Shown: positions 33,025-42,036 of the stretch, in pieces
Position numbering within the stretch: the stretch's first letter is position 1
Layout: each line of letters starts with the position of its first letter
NCBI RefSeq assembly: GCF_002233755.1
Contig: NZ_KZ268706.1
Coordinates: 62,001 to 126,000 of the forward strand
DNA: 64,000 bases
Source: Acinetobacter piscicola
GTDB lineage: Bacteria > Pseudomonadota > Gammaproteobacteria > Pseudomonadales > Moraxellaceae
Reading direction: 5' to 3'
Notes under the pieces: generated by a model
Seen by the model: the letters and a program-made list of their open reading frames with translations, nothing else
What the model was told of the DNA's origin: nothing
Database searches by the model: none
Made by a program: the position numbers and the translations under genes

Positions 33025-34275
33025 CTAGGTATGTTGTTGCGTTTGTTTTGCTTTGTGAACTAGAACTTGACTGAGCAAGATGCTCAGTACAGATGCGGCT
33101 GCGAGAATGAGATAGAAATTTCCATAGCCAAATGCCTTAGCCAAGAAACCCGACATCGCTCCGCCAATGAAATAAACAAGCAGCTCAAAACAGACTAAAA
33201 TCGTAAAGTCTGTTCCTGCTTGCTCCTTAGAACTGGTTTGCATGAAATGAGCATATAAAGCGGTCATCGCGACGTAACGAATAGCTAAAATGACAACGAC
33301 AAAGACACCAAGTAACATTTGCCATTGATCAAACCAACTCAGTAGGACAGCAGCCCCAAGTAAGGCATAAATCAAAGTTCGTGCCCAACCTGCCCAAATC
33401 AATAATTGAGTTGCTGCTAATTTTTTTAATAAGAATGCTGCGGATACTGCTGCCAATAAACCTACGCCAGCCCCGACAACAGACATCAGTACGCCAATGT
33501 GTGCCAATGACCACTTTTGATCAATCAACATGGGATTGAGCATTGCCATCGCGGGGGCTTCAACCACGCGATAACAGACAATCAAAGCCAAAGCCCATAA
33601 CATTTCAGGGCGTTTAAAAGCACGAATAAGGCTCGGTGCTTGCTTGGCAATTTTTTCTGTATTCGATCTTTCTTTGATTTGGAAAATAGCCAACATGGTC
33701 AGTGCTGTCATTGCAGCTAAAGCAATCAATGCCGTTTGCCAACCATAGAGTTGATACAACCATAAAGTGCCAGCCCCCCCCACCATACTGCCTAAAGCAA
33801 CCCCAATACTTTGCGCCATACTACCAAGACGATATTCAGACTCGGAAAATGTTTCAACGGTATAACCATCAATCGCAATATCTTGGGTTGCAGCAAAAGT
33901 CGAAATCCATAAACCCACAATCACAAAGACACCTAAACCATAGTCAAACTGTGTCAATGCCAAAGCCACCACGCCCAAGACCAATGCAATCTGAGTGAAT
34001 AACAGCCAAGTTTTGCGTTTACCCAGTGATTTCAAATAAAAGCGATCAAGCAATGGTGCCCAAAAAAACTTAAATGCCCACGGGATATACAGTAGTGACA
34101 ACATCCCAATCCAACGCAAATCCACGCCTTGATGGCGTAGAATCGTAGGTAAAGCCACATTGTAAAAATACAATGGCAAGGCATGTGCAAGGTACAGTAC
34201 CACCACAACCGATAAGCTCAGCGCGGATACTGTTCTATTGGGAAAGGCATTGTCATGATTCAATTGTTGATTCAT
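33025..34275 (-). CDS. actC: MFS siderophore permease, RhtX/FptX-like (ActC-like)
   Basis: 416 aa from the ATG at 34275, which has GAGGTGG just upstream and overlaps the preceding stop by 4 bases (ATGA); a longer frame to 34296 is less likely. Twelve hydrophobic segments. The AmpG/RhtX pattern 'GVDLRWIGMLSLLYIPWAFKFFWAPLLDR' and 'ISTFAATQDIAIDGYTVE' is clear. RhtX and FptX move ferri-siderophores across the inner membrane without an ABC transporter, and the same role is expected here. Confidence 0.85.
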   Translation of the reverse strand: MNQQLNHDNAFPNRTVSALSLSVVVVLYLAHALPLYFYNVALPTILRHQGVDLRWIGMLSLLYIPWAFKFFWAPLLDRFYLKSLGKRKTWLLFTQIALVLGVVALALTQFDYGLGVFVIVGLWISTFAATQDIAIDGYTVETFSESEYRLGSMAQSIGVALGSMVGGAGTLWLYQLYGWQTALIALAAMTALTMLAIFQIKERSNTEKIAKQAPSLIRAFKRPEMLWALALIVCYRVVEAPAMAMLNPMLIDQKWSLAHIGVLMSVVGAGVGLLAAVSAAFLLKKLAATQLLIWAGWARTLIYALLGAAVLLSWFDQWQMLLGVFVVVILAIRYVAMTALYAHFMQTSSKEQAGTDFTILVCFELLVYFIGGAMSGFLAKAFGYGNFYLILAAASVLSILLSQVLVHKAKQTQQHT

Positions 34276-34643
34276 AACCACCTCTGCACAGCCCATTGCA
34301 CAGCATCGACTTGGTTCAAACTAACGAAATAAGGCACATGCCACGCTTTTTGCAAAGCTGGTGTGTCCAATCGAATTCGATCTGCTTCATCTTGGGCAAT
34401 ACGGACAAATCCCAAACAATATTGATAAAAATCAGGTTTATATTGCTTATACCATTTCGTTTGAATTGCCCGATATTCTTCGGGAAATTCGGTATTCAGC
34501 TCAGTTTGCATAATCAACACAAAATTTCTTTTTTGTTCGAAATATTGTTGGATATGCGCTAACCATTGTTCAAATTCTGCCACCGAGACATGCGCGGCAA
34601 AGCGCATGTCTAAGATGTGCATCTCATTGATTGATAAACTCAT
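34272..34643 (-). CDS. actB: Conserved small protein of the siderophore operon (ActB-like)
   Basis: 123 aa, soluble, no signal peptide ('MSLSINEMHILDMRFAAHVSVAEFEQWLAHIQQYFEQ' at the N-terminus in two stretches, Trp/Tyr-rich C-terminus ending VQWAVQRWL). Joined by 4-base ATGA overlaps to both the acyltransferase gene before it and the permease gene after it, so it is made at their ribosome. No enzyme motif recognised. The fold hint (beta strand, helix, beta strand with 'FVLIMQTEL') recalls STAS/SpoIIAA-like proteins, weakly. Symbol by synteny with acinetoferrin clusters only. Confidence 0.55.
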   Translation of the reverse strand: MSLSINEMHILDMRFAAHVSVAEFEQWLAHIQQYFEQKRNFVLIMQTELNTEFPEEYRAIQTKWYKQYKPDFYQYCLGFVRIAQDEADRIRLDTPALQKAWHVPYFVSLNQVDAVQWAVQRWL

Positions 34644-35287
34644 GTAACACTCAGGATTTTGGCTGGTTGATCTGCGAGCTGTTGTTGTAATTGCTGTGAT
34701 GTTTGGAGCGATTGACCAAACTTGTTATAAAAAGTTTCTCTAAAGCAGTAGTACAACATGGCGGTTTTCTCAGCCATTGGAATGAGACGTTGGCTTTCGT
34801 AGCACATTTCCTCGACGACTGCCGCATAAGGCTTAACCGTATGATCTGGTTCACCCACAATTTTTTTGGCTTGAGAATTTTCAAAAATATAGAAACTGAG
34901 CAAGCGAATAGTTGGACGCAAAAATCCTTTACCAAATACAGACTTATCGCCAAAAAGTAGATGCCAGCCTAGATCGTGATCATCACCCTCGTAATAACGA
35001 CCTAAACGATCCCGTTTACCTTCATAGATCTCGGTATAGCCCACATCTTTACCATCTACCCCAACAATCAATAATCGCTGATGGTCATCTGCAAGCATCT
35101 TGTCGAAATACACCTGTAAATCCAGTTCAGATTTATTCAATTGCCATTGTGGAATCACATGTGGCTCATGCATCCATTGATGCAATAAAGGAATATCTTG
35201 TGGATATTGCACTTGTCTTAAATAATATTGCGTCCCATTCTCATGGTATTCATAGTAATCAGGGAGTCGCTGAGAGATTGTGTTCAT
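34640..35287 (-). CDS. acbD: GNAT-type siderophore N-acyltransferase (AcbD/IucB/RhbD-like)
   Basis: 215 aa. Siderophore-type acetyltransferase motifs 'LLHQWMHEPHVIPQW', 'VGYTEIYEGKRDRLGRYY', 'DDHDLGWHLLFGD' and 'VGEPDHTVKPYAAVVEEMCYE', as in IucB and RhbD. It should acylate the N-hydroxylated diamine before it is joined to citrate; in acinetoferrin the acyl group is octenoyl. AAAGGT precedes the ATG. Its stop overlaps the next start (ATGA). The acyl specificity is inferred from cluster type, not visible in the sequence. Confidence 0.8.
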   Translation of the reverse strand: MNTISQRLPDYYEYHENGTQYYLRQVQYPQDIPLLHQWMHEPHVIPQWQLNKSELDLQVYFDKMLADDHQRLLIVGVDGKDVGYTEIYEGKRDRLGRYYEGDDHDLGWHLLFGDKSVFGKGFLRPTIRLLSFYIFENSQAKKIVGEPDHTVKPYAAVVEEMCYESQRLIPMAEKTAMLYYCFRETFYNKFGQSLQTSQQLQQQLADQPAKILSVT

Positions 35288-35320
35288 ATCAGACCTTTAT
35301 TTATTCAATCTTAGAAATAT

Positions 35321-37138
35321 TTAGCCAGCTTTAGATTTAGCTTGTTGAGTGCCCCATTCCGCCAATGTCTCTGGACTCACTGGGTTTGCAATTGGATCTA
35401 GGAAAACAGGAACAGGACGTTCTGCTTCATCGTTATAACTTGTGGTAAATAAACGAACACGGTTCAAACAAATCTTGGTGTAAGTTGGTCGTAACATGGC
35501 AAATTTTTCAGCACGTTCAGCCAATTCAGGATACTGTTGGTTAAACTCAACGATAGCGTTGGAAATGGTTTGCCAGAAATCGAGTTCTGAATATTCAGGA
35601 TAATCTTGCAAGAACACATTACAGATATAGCGGTAATGCACCATGAACAGACCTGTGAAAATGAAATGACTTAAATCGGTGGCTTCATGACGTAATAACA
35701 AATTAGCTTCAGAGGGCAATTGCGCCAACTCAGGGAAATCTTCATCCACCAAATTGATATCATCAATGAAGTCTTTTAAGACCAATGCTTTTGGCACGCC
35801 ATTTTCATGCACCAACATGGTGTTTTCGCCGTGTGGTGAGAATGCTAAACCGTAGCGATACAAACAGAGTAATAACGGACTTAAACAGACTTGTGCAAAT
35901 TGCGTTAACCAAGCTAAAGGGCTTAAACCTGATGCTTGAATCAGTACACTAAGGATGGATTGACCTAAAATATCTCGGTGTAATAAGGCAGCTTGAGAAA
36001 GTACTTGCTGTGATGGGTCAACGTAGCGATCGACACTTTCACGCCATAAGCAGCCAAAGAGTTCTTTAAATTGATAAGGTGCACCTTCAATTCGGTCAAA
36101 ACAGGGTTGATGAATGGTTAAGGTCGCCACTTCACCCAAGAAAATCACGCCAGTTTTTTGTAGGTCTTGATCTTGTTGATGAATTTGCTTTAACCATGCA
36201 GTAACAGCAGGCGCTGCAAGATTACGTTTTGAAGGTAATCCACGATAAACAGCCGTGTTAAAAATACTCACTGGCAGTTTAATGTAATGACGTTGTAAGT
36301 TAGATGTATTGCATAGTGTGCGAATAGACTGCATGGGCACATAGCTGTCTTGGCTAATATTCAACTCAATAATTTTTTGATCGACAATTTCATTGGCATA
36401 AGTTGGAACGAGCCATTGATGCCATTGCCAAGCATGCACAGGAATCAAAAAATAATTTTGAGGGTCGAGATTTTTTTCTTTTAGAACATCAATGAATTGT
36501 TCAAGTTCATTTGCATCAAACTCATGTTGATACAAAGCACAAGCATCCCATTGTTCAGTGCTACGATATTCCGCTAAATCACGATGTACAGCTAACCATA
36601 ATACTTTGACTTCTGGTGAAAGCTCTGGCGCAGCGCTTAAATAATCATCATAACCAAAGCCCATACGCCCCTTACTCATAATCAGCCAAGGATGACCGCG
36701 TAACATGCCTTCAACTTTATAATGCGATTCAGTTAAAACCGTAGCACTTGGCAAACGCGTTTCATTGAACAAATGTGCTTCTGCCAACCAAGTATTGTTC
36801 ATTTCCTTAATCAAATACGCTTTGGTGAATGGCTTGACATTCGAGCTGTCAGACATTGCGACAATAAACTCATGTAAATTCCAAGCGGGTTGATCACTCT
36901 GCTGACCATTGCTTACATCACGTACTGAACCTTCCTGAATATTCCAGTGCCCAAGTCGATATTGATGACCTTGAAATTCATAATGACGATTGCCGAGATC
37001 GAGCTGATAACGTCCTACTGATAAGGCTTTAACTTCAATAATTTCTTCATAGAGAAACTCTGCAATCGCCATTTCAATGAGGCGTTGCCCTGCGGCACGC
37101 CATTGCTGCTGATTAATTTTTAAAGTTGCAAAGTTCAT
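35321..37138 (-). CDS. acbC: IucA/IucC family NRPS-independent siderophore synthetase (second)
   Basis: 605 aa. NIS synthetase motifs: 'GMLRGHPWLIMSKGRMGF' (nucleotide-binding H-P...K-G-R-G), 'FLIPVHAWQWHQWLVP', 'RTLCNTSNLQRHYIKLPVS', 'HGENTMLVHENGVPKALVLKDF', and a C-terminal FhuF-like domain. Condenses the acylated hydroxylamine with a citrate carboxyl by adenylation. The ATG overlaps the monooxygenase stop (ATGA). With the other synthetase gene of the operon, it provides the two condensations needed for a bis-hydroxamate citrate siderophore, as IucA/IucC do for aerobactin. Confidence 0.88.
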   Translation of the reverse strand: MNFATLKINQQQWRAAGQRLIEMAIAEFLYEEIIEVKALSVGRYQLDLGNRHYEFQGHQYRLGHWNIQEGSVRDVSNGQQSDQPAWNLHEFIVAMSDSSNVKPFTKAYLIKEMNNTWLAEAHLFNETRLPSATVLTESHYKVEGMLRGHPWLIMSKGRMGFGYDDYLSAAPELSPEVKVLWLAVHRDLAEYRSTEQWDACALYQHEFDANELEQFIDVLKEKNLDPQNYFLIPVHAWQWHQWLVPTYANEIVDQKIIELNISQDSYVPMQSIRTLCNTSNLQRHYIKLPVSIFNTAVYRGLPSKRNLAAPAVTAWLKQIHQQDQDLQKTGVIFLGEVATLTIHQPCFDRIEGAPYQFKELFGCLWRESVDRYVDPSQQVLSQAALLHRDILGQSILSVLIQASGLSPLAWLTQFAQVCLSPLLLCLYRYGLAFSPHGENTMLVHENGVPKALVLKDFIDDINLVDEDFPELAQLPSEANLLLRHEATDLSHFIFTGLFMVHYRYICNVFLQDYPEYSELDFWQTISNAIVEFNQQYPELAERAEKFAMLRPTYTKICLNRVRLFTTSYNDEAERPVPVFLDPIANPVSPETLAEWGTQQAKSKAG

Positions 37139-38616
37139 ATCAATTTCTCATAAGTTGAATATACAGCAGCAGTTTGTGTGCGTGTGCCTGCACCACGACT
37201 GGTTGAAGGTGTCGTTATCGTGTTCTGTTCTGCTGTCTTTAAAATCGAAAGGTTTTTACTCGCCGTCTTTTCACAAAGACAATCTTCTGAAACGGCTCTT
37301 TTATCTGCCATGCAAATTTTAGGATTTTGAGAGAGGTCAAAATGCTGGAAAGTCTGTACCTGTTGCCCAAGCTCATAAATCTGACGCTCAGCCAATTGAT
37401 TAATAATCGTAGCTGCACGATAAGCGCCAAGACCTAAGTCTGGTGTACCAACCCCATGACTATGCATTTCCTGATTTTGAACAAAAATATGACCATTCAG
37501 ATGATGTACAACCCGATAGTCCTCAGTAATTTGCCAGCGCTGTTTATGATCAAATTCAATATAAGGTTTCAGCAACTGCATAAAACCAAAGTCAGGTGTG
37601 AAATAACCTGTTGCAGCAACGAGGAAATCACAATCAAGATGGAAGCTTTGCGCCGTGGCACGATGTTGGAAATGCAGTCGAATCTTTTGTGTATCCAACA
37701 CTTCGGCATCTTTCAAATCACATTGGCTATGTAAATGTGTTTGTAAACTTTGACCCGCGATGCTGCGATGATAAAACTTTTGATAGATTTCACGAATGGT
37801 TTTTGCACTGATCCCCTTGTACAACAAAGCTTGCTGCTGCAATTGCTGCTCTTTTTTCTCGACTGGCAAATCATAAAAATGCTGCGCATAGTCAGGGCTA
37901 AAGTGCTCCAGTCCCAATGGTGCATACTCCATTGGGAAAAAACCTTGAGAGCGGGTAAACCAATGCAAATCAAATGAATGATTTGCCTCATCTTGCTGTT
38001 CATCAAACAGATCAATAAAGACTTCAGCCGCAGATTGCCCTGAACCAAGCACCACGACATCGCCTTGTAAATCTGTATCGGCATGCGTCATATATTGTGC
38101 AGAATGCAGACATTTTTGTGGTTGCTGTTGCTGCACTTTGGCCAAGCATTCAGGCAAGTAAGGCACATTACCGCTTCCAATCAATAGATGACGGCATAAA
38201 TAACTGTGCTGAACACCCTCCGATTCCACCACGACTTTAAAACCAATAGTTTGAGGTTCGATTTTCAGAACACGAGATTGGTATTCGATACAATCAAGTT
38301 GCTCTGCAACCCATTGGCAGTAATGGTTATACTCACAACGCGGAATATGTGGTTGTTCTAAAAAGTAAAACTTATATAAACGTTGCTGATGGCGCAGATA
38401 ATTCAAAAAGCTAAATGGACTGGTTGGATCAACCATCGACACCAAATCCGCCATAAATGGCACTTGTAATACCGTATTCGGTAACTGCATTCCCGCATGC
38501 CAATCGAATTGCGCCTTTTGCTCAAAAAACACATAATCGAGTGAGCTTTTGTTCTGTAAAAGGCTTGCCAGACTTAAGTTAAAAGGTCCTAAACCAATTC
38601 CAATAAAATCAAGCAT
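37135..38616 (-). CDS. acbB: Amine N-monooxygenase, SidA/IucD/PvdA family (RhbE/AcbB-like)
   Basis: 493 aa flavin-dependent N-hydroxylating monooxygenase. FAD motif 'FIGIGLGPFNLSLASLL' at the N-terminus, 'MQLPNTVLQVPFMADLVSMVDPTSPFSFLNYL', NADPH motif 'VVVLGSGQSAAEVFIDLF' and the C-terminal 'VAATGYFTP' signature. Expected to N-hydroxylate a diamine (1,3-diaminopropane in acinetoferrin). The ATG at 38616 overlaps the previous stop by 8 bases and has AGAAGG upstream; the frame could extend to 38625 or 38664, but the FAD motif fits the shorter form. A 50-residue Thr/Ser-rich tail is extra relative to IucD. Confidence 0.87.
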   Translation of the reverse strand: MLDFIGIGLGPFNLSLASLLQNKSSLDYVFFEQKAQFDWHAGMQLPNTVLQVPFMADLVSMVDPTSPFSFLNYLRHQQRLYKFYFLEQPHIPRCEYNHYCQWVAEQLDCIEYQSRVLKIEPQTIGFKVVVESEGVQHSYLCRHLLIGSGNVPYLPECLAKVQQQQPQKCLHSAQYMTHADTDLQGDVVVLGSGQSAAEVFIDLFDEQQDEANHSFDLHWFTRSQGFFPMEYAPLGLEHFSPDYAQHFYDLPVEKKEQQLQQQALLYKGISAKTIREIYQKFYHRSIAGQSLQTHLHSQCDLKDAEVLDTQKIRLHFQHRATAQSFHLDCDFLVAATGYFTPDFGFMQLLKPYIEFDHKQRWQITEDYRVVHHLNGHIFVQNQEMHSHGVGTPDLGLGAYRAATIINQLAERQIYELGQQVQTFQHFDLSQNPKICMADKRAVSEDCLCEKTASKNLSILKTAEQNTITTPSTSRGAGTRTQTAAVYSTYEKLI

Positions 38617-40393
38617 AACTGACATCCTTCTGTGAGATACGCAGCGGATTTGGCAGTTGTACATAGACAGATTGATGTTCTACAGGTGCAATCAGTTCAT
38701 CTAACTCATGCAAACGTGTGAGCAAATTACCTTTATAAGGTAAAGTTGGATTGAATAATAACCCCTGCAATAATGTGCTATCAGGATATTGCTGTAATTG
38801 CACCTGTAAGAAAGTTTTTAAATGCTCAAGCAATTCATCTTCGGTGATATAGCCTGTTGCACCAATCGCATTGATCATGCCAAACAAGGTATTTCCAAAG
38901 AAATAATAACTAAAACGTTCATCCACAAAATCTTTAGGCCCAACCGCAAACGCTTTTTCTTTTAGTTCAGGTAAGGCTTGCAGAATTTCAGTGGCAAATT
39001 CTTCAATGTAATAGAAACCTTGGTTATCACGTAACCACAAGGTTTTTGGCAAATGATTTTCTAATTCCAACAGTACATTCTGCTGATGTGATTCAAATGC
39101 CATGCCATAGCGATGGTATAGATACATCAACGGTTGCAAACTGACGTCAAGGAAACGATTAAACCAATCCAAAGCGATTTCTGAAAAATGATTTTCATGA
39201 TGTGCTTTTGCAATTTTTGCGAATAAAGCATTAAAACGATTTAAAGGTTTATCTGGATGATCCTGACATAAGGATGCAATACAAGTGACTTGCTGTTGAG
39301 GATGGAATGGCTGATCACGGAAAATACAAATACTTTCATTGACCACTTCATCATCAATTTTTAATGCAATCCACGCTGGATCATTCACCGCTTTTAAACT
39401 TGGGCACTGTTTTAAAATGTTTTGACCAAATTCGCTGTGCCATAAACGGTGCGTCAGCTCGCCACGATGGCATTCTTTGGCTAAATTGACGCGAATAGAA
39501 TTGGTGATCATCACTGAAAGTGAGGGTTTCACCATCCAAGGTGCATTAAAACTCGCAAGTGTACGAATCGATGTTGTTGGCGAAAATTGCCAGCCACGCA
39601 ACCCTAAATCAATCAGTTGTCCTGTTTGTTTAAGACGTTCAAACCACGGTTTACTTTGTAAGTAACGCGCTTGCCAAGGATGTAAAGGCAGTAATTTATA
39701 TTCAGTATGAGTTTTGAGTAGATTGAGATCATGTTCAGATAAATACCACTGTAAAGCAGCTTTGAGTTGAGCTGAAATACTCTCATCAATCGCACTCCCT
39801 TCAGAAATATAGTCTTGATGAACCAACCAATAATGCAGTTGTGTCTTGCCTTTATGTTCAGGAGAGAACTTTAACCAATCTTCGTGAATAAAGCCTGTTC
39901 TACTCTTGGGCGCAGGATGCATGCTATGCCCCAAAATCAAAGCTTGTTCAGTTTCAATAAAACTCTGACCTGCTTTAACGAGATCATCAAAATCATTTTC
40001 ACGTTGTACTAAAAATTGTTGCAATGCATCCCGACTTTGAATCCATTTTTCAACCAATGAAGCAGCATCTAATGGAATCGAAGATTCAAAAACCAGTTCT
40101 TCAAGCAGGAGACCTATAATTGTAATAGGGCTTAAAGTCTTCATTTGTCCGTGAATAATCACCTGTGGAAGATCTGCTAAACGGTGACGTCCTACTCGAC
40201 TGACATAGGATAGAGGGAAATAGCATTGCGCTTGAATAGAGTGGATTGGAATGGATAACAGCGTCAAACCTTGGCTAAACGCATGTTGTTGAGAACTTTG
40301 TTGATCATGCTTAAGCAAATAACCTTTGCCAGTTTCTTGCGTATAAGCATTAATGAAATGTTGCATCGCCAACCGATTGGCTAGTTGTTGCAT
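38609..40393 (-). CDS. acbA: IucA/IucC family NRPS-independent siderophore synthetase (first)
   Basis: 594 aa from the ATG at 40393 with GAGGA 8 bases upstream; a GTG at 40411 in frame is possible. NIS synthetase motifs 'ILGHSMHPAPKSRTGF', 'KLLPLHPWQARYLQSK', 'PTTSIRTLASFNAPWMVKPSLSVMITNSIRVN' region, 'AFESHQQNVLLELENHLPKTLWLRDNQG', and a C-terminal FhuF-like domain. First gene of the operon, directly downstream of a Fur palindrome. It probably performs the first condensation on citrate. Gene symbol from recalled acinetoferrin synteny (acbABCD-actBCAD), which this eight-gene order matches. Confidence 0.87.
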   Translation of the reverse strand: MQQLANRLAMQHFINAYTQETGKGYLLKHDQQSSQQHAFSQGLTLLSIPIHSIQAQCYFPLSYVSRVGRHRLADLPQVIIHGQMKTLSPITIIGLLLEELVFESSIPLDAASLVEKWIQSRDALQQFLVQRENDFDDLVKAGQSFIETEQALILGHSMHPAPKSRTGFIHEDWLKFSPEHKGKTQLHYWLVHQDYISEGSAIDESISAQLKAALQWYLSEHDLNLLKTHTEYKLLPLHPWQARYLQSKPWFERLKQTGQLIDLGLRGWQFSPTTSIRTLASFNAPWMVKPSLSVMITNSIRVNLAKECHRGELTHRLWHSEFGQNILKQCPSLKAVNDPAWIALKIDDEVVNESICIFRDQPFHPQQQVTCIASLCQDHPDKPLNRFNALFAKIAKAHHENHFSEIALDWFNRFLDVSLQPLMYLYHRYGMAFESHQQNVLLELENHLPKTLWLRDNQGFYYIEEFATEILQALPELKEKAFAVGPKDFVDERFSYYFFGNTLFGMINAIGATGYITEDELLEHLKTFLQVQLQQYPDSTLLQGLLFNPTLPYKGNLLTRLHELDELIAPVEHQSVYVQLPNPLRISQKDVSYA

Positions 40394-40763
40394 CTTACGA
40401 GTCCTCTTCACAAAAGAGTAAAATAAGCCTGTTCCATAAAAGTTATAAATTGATTAAATTCAAAACCTTGAGCAGTCACTTTAAATTTATTTATGTTTCT
40501 TGATCGAAGATTGTAAAACCTAAGAATATTGATAATAATAATTATTATCATTTAATAATTCAATAGAAATCGAAAAAAAGGTTTTAAAAATATATCTAAC
40601 AGATTGAATTCAGAGTTTTTTATTTTTATTTACATTCAGAATGATTCACATTTTGCACTATTCAACTTTTCATTTAATTAGGGAAATACTTATTTAGAAT
40701 CATTTCTATATATTAAGTATTATAAATTAATAGCTTACGCCTTAAAAATAAAAACTCATGCAA
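40394..40763. promoter_or_regulatory. Siderophore operon upstream region
   Basis: 370 bp, very AT-rich, between the siderophore operon and ybaK. It contains the Fur palindrome and no ORF. Since both flanking genes point left, the region serves as the siderophore promoter and as the 3' flank of ybaK. No terminator for ybaK was recognised. Confidence 0.5.
40531..40549. promoter_or_regulatory. Fur box of the siderophore operon
   Basis: GATAATAATAATTATTATC is a perfect 19-bp palindrome and differs from the consensus GATAATGATAATCATTATC at only two positions. It lies 138 bp upstream of the acbA ATG. Iron-replete Fur should repress the whole eight-gene operon. Confidence 0.85.
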
Positions 40764-41231
40764 TTATTCATCTACAATATCAACAAAAGCTGCACTTAAA
40801 ACCTTTGCCAAATCATTTGGGTGTAGCCCGACATCTAGCCCTCTTTTGCCACCGCTGATATACATTTTTGTCAGCCCTACTGCTTTATCAGAAATCGCCG
40901 TTTTTAAGCGCTTCTTCTGCCCGAGTGGACTAATACCCCCGACTAAATAGCCTGTTAAACGTTCCGCATCCTTCGGATCTGCCATATGCAACTTTTTACA
41001 ACCAAAAGCATTGGCAACTTTTTTTAAATTAAGTTGATGATTTACAGGGAGTACGGCGATAAAATAATTTTTATCATCAGTCACCATCAATGTTTTAAAT
41101 ACTTCATCTACTTTTAACCCAAGTTTCTCTGCTGCCTCCAAACCAAAGCTTTTGGCATTGGCGTCATGTTGGTATTCATGTATTGAAAATTCGATTTTAT
41201 TTGATTTCAAAACTTTGCAAGCAGGTGTCAT
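40764..41231 (-). CDS. ybaK: Cys-tRNA(Pro)/Cys-tRNA(Cys) deacylase, YbaK family
   Basis: 155 aa, a single YbaK/ProX editing domain. It hydrolyses mischarged Cys-tRNA(Pro) in trans. Motifs: 'MTPACKVLKSNKIEFSIHEYQHD', 'FKTLMV', 'VLPVNHQLNLKKVANAFGCKKLHMADP', 'LTGYLVGGISPLGQKK' (catalytic GGxSP loop), and 'YISGGKRGLDVGLHPNDLAK'. Length and motifs are normal. Divergent from the ynb-like operon. Confidence 0.93.
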   Translation of the reverse strand: MTPACKVLKSNKIEFSIHEYQHDANAKSFGLEAAEKLGLKVDEVFKTLMVTDDKNYFIAVLPVNHQLNLKKVANAFGCKKLHMADPKDAERLTGYLVGGISPLGQKKRLKTAISDKAVGLTKMYISGGKRGLDVGLHPNDLAKVLSAAFVDIVDE

Positions 41232-41376
41232 TTGGATCTAGGATATAAAGTATTTAGAGAGACAAGTATAAGCGTTTTTTAAATAAAATTTAAATTTGCT
41301 TAGGCTATTTATAGCACTTGATAAATTATCAGCAATCTGCTTAAAATCTCAACAATTACGAACATTTATTAAAACG

Positions 41377-42012
41377 ATGCCTTCTATCTATCAATTAAAA
41401 CCAGCATTTCAGAATTTATTACGTCCCTTTGTGCAAAGATTATTCAAATTGGGAATCACAGCTAATCAAGTCACTTTATTAGCGATGTTTATCTCAATTT
41501 GCTTAGGCTATTTTCTGTATCAACATTATTTAACGCATTCTATTTCTTGGCTTTTATTACTATTTCCGCTATGGATGCTGATTCGCATGGCATTCAATGC
41601 AATTGATGGCATGTTGGCACGTGAGTTTAAACAGCAGTCCAATTTGGGCGCTTTTTATAATGAATTGTGTGACATTATTTCCGATACAGCACTCTATCTT
41701 TGTTTTATTGCCTTTGGTTTTATAAATGCAAAACTATTGTTATTTATCGTTTTTCTTTCCCTTCTAAGCGAATATACAGGTGTAATGGCACCTCTGATTG
41801 GTCAAGAACGCCGTTATGATGGCCCAATGGGGAAAAGTGATCGTGCTTTTTGGTTTAGTTTAATTGCTGTTATTATTGTGATATTTCCACTAATCAGTAC
41901 AAATTTGCAACTTCTCAGTTGGATTTGTAATGGCATACTGATTCTAATTGGCCTACTACTTACGCTCACCATTTATAACCGAATTAAAAATAGTTTAAAG
42001 ACAGTTTCGTAA
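41377..42012 (+). CDS. ynbA: CDP-alcohol phosphatidyltransferase-like protein, YnbA family
   Basis: 211 aa, about six membrane helices; start at the ATG at 41377 because MPSIYQLKPAFQNLLRP matches the N-terminus of E. coli YnbA. CDP-alcohol phosphotransferases carry DxxDGxxARx8GxxxDxxxD; here it reads N74-A-I-D77-G78...A81-R82...G91...N95...D99, so the first and third Asp are Asn. From memory the E. coli protein has the same two Asn, so this is a subfamily trait. It would link a CDP-lipid to an alcohol, but the acceptor is unknown. First gene of a six-gene operon with YnbC-, YnbD- and YnbB-like proteins. Confidence 0.85.
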   Translation: MPSIYQLKPAFQNLLRPFVQRLFKLGITANQVTLLAMFISICLGYFLYQHYLTHSISWLLLLFPLWMLIRMAFNAIDGMLAREFKQQSNLGAFYNELCDIISDTALYLCFIAFGFINAKLLLFIVFLSLLSEYTGVMAPLIGQERRYDGPMGKSDRAFWFSLIAVIIVIFPLISTNLQLLSWICNGILILIGLLLTLTIYNRIKNSLKTVS

Positions 42013-42036
42013 TTTTATTATTCAGGGTAAAAACAG

